Source of the DNA: CAZVEE01 sp964625525
GTDB lineage: Bacteria > Pseudomonadota > Alphaproteobacteria > JAJFIK01
Direction of reading: 5' to 3'
DNA length: 13,028 nucleotides
NCBI GenBank assembly: GCA_964625525.1
Contig: CAZVEE010000093.1
Span: 1-13,028 of the forward strand
In this document: piece by piece, positions 12,942 to 13,028 of the stretch
Layout: every line of letters starts with the position of its first letter
How positions within the stretch are numbered: position 1 is the stretch's first letter
Notes under the pieces: model-generated
Databases searched by the model: none
Told to the model about the DNA's origin: nothing
Seen by the model: the letters and a program-made list of their open reading frames with translations, nothing else
Translations under genes and position numbers: made by a program

Positions 12942-13028
12942 GCGGGTGTGGCGGAATTGGTAGACGCGCCGGATTCAAAATCCGGTTCTGGTGACAGAGT
13001 GTCGGTTCGAGTCCGACCACCCGCACCA
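12942..13028 (+). tRNA. tRNA-Leu, anticodon CAA
   Basis: The 87-nt gene is complete including an encoded CCA end. GCGGGTG pairs with CACCCGC (13018-13024), with A13025 as discriminator. The anticodon stem CCGGA/TCCGG encloses the loop TTCAAAA, giving anticodon CAA at 12976-12978, which reads TTG. A long variable arm identifies a class II tRNA, and GGTTCGAGTCC forms the T arm. It ends at the last base of the window. The minus-strand open frame over it is a shadow. Confidence 0.97.

Noticed and set aside
12751..13026. Minus-strand protein of 91 residues
   Set aside because: It is the complement of tRNA-Leu; the VGLEPT-type sequence is the usual translation artefact of antisense tRNA.
12942..13028. 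tRNA-Leu as an integration site
   Set aside because: No integrase or duplicated tRNA 3' end is visible, and the downstream side is outside the window.

Overview
The window looks like chromosomal DNA of a high-GC alphaproteobacterium. It carries divergent ethylmalonyl-CoA pathway genes, an alphaproteobacterial-type HNH protein, a Coq7-type ubiquinone hydroxylase, GluQRS and an ExoD-family membrane protein. I cannot name the order or genus.

Layout: (1) 1-3321 holds a truncated crotonyl-CoA carboxylase/reductase gene (minus) and a complete ethylmalonyl-CoA mutase gene (plus). They diverge from a 329-bp regulatory interval and encode consecutive parts of the ethylmalonyl-CoA pathway of acetyl-CoA assimilation. 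(2) 3322-3998 has no convincing protein gene. It holds candidate back-to-back promoters and a minus-strand terminator-like hairpin, so it may encode a small RNA. (3) 3999-8525 is the accessory part of the window and the best candidate for an undescribed system. A 460-residue four-helix membrane protein with a long charged cytoplasmic tail is followed by three tandem paralogues of a compact extracytoplasmic VWA-like protein. The paralogues are diverged, but their metal-site residues, their cysteine pair and their terminal tryptophan are kept at almost identical spacings. The cassette is laced with short tandem repeats, and a 14-bp array is interrupted by a 100-N assembly gap. (4) 8442-10880 holds gluQ (minus, running 84 bp into the last VWA gene), a serine carboxylesterase and an HNH gene with two perfect hairpins inside it. 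(5) 10912-12754 is a minus-strand run: exoD-like, then dsbB, then coq7, the last two joined by an ATGA overlap. (6) A complete tRNA-Leu(CAA) with its own promoter ends exactly at the window edge.

Working together: Ccr and Ecm act in one pathway. The four cassette genes are co-directional and probably act at the cell envelope, but their job is unknown. The predicted disulfide in each VWA protein would need periplasmic oxidation, for which DsbB is encoded nearby; that link is inference only.
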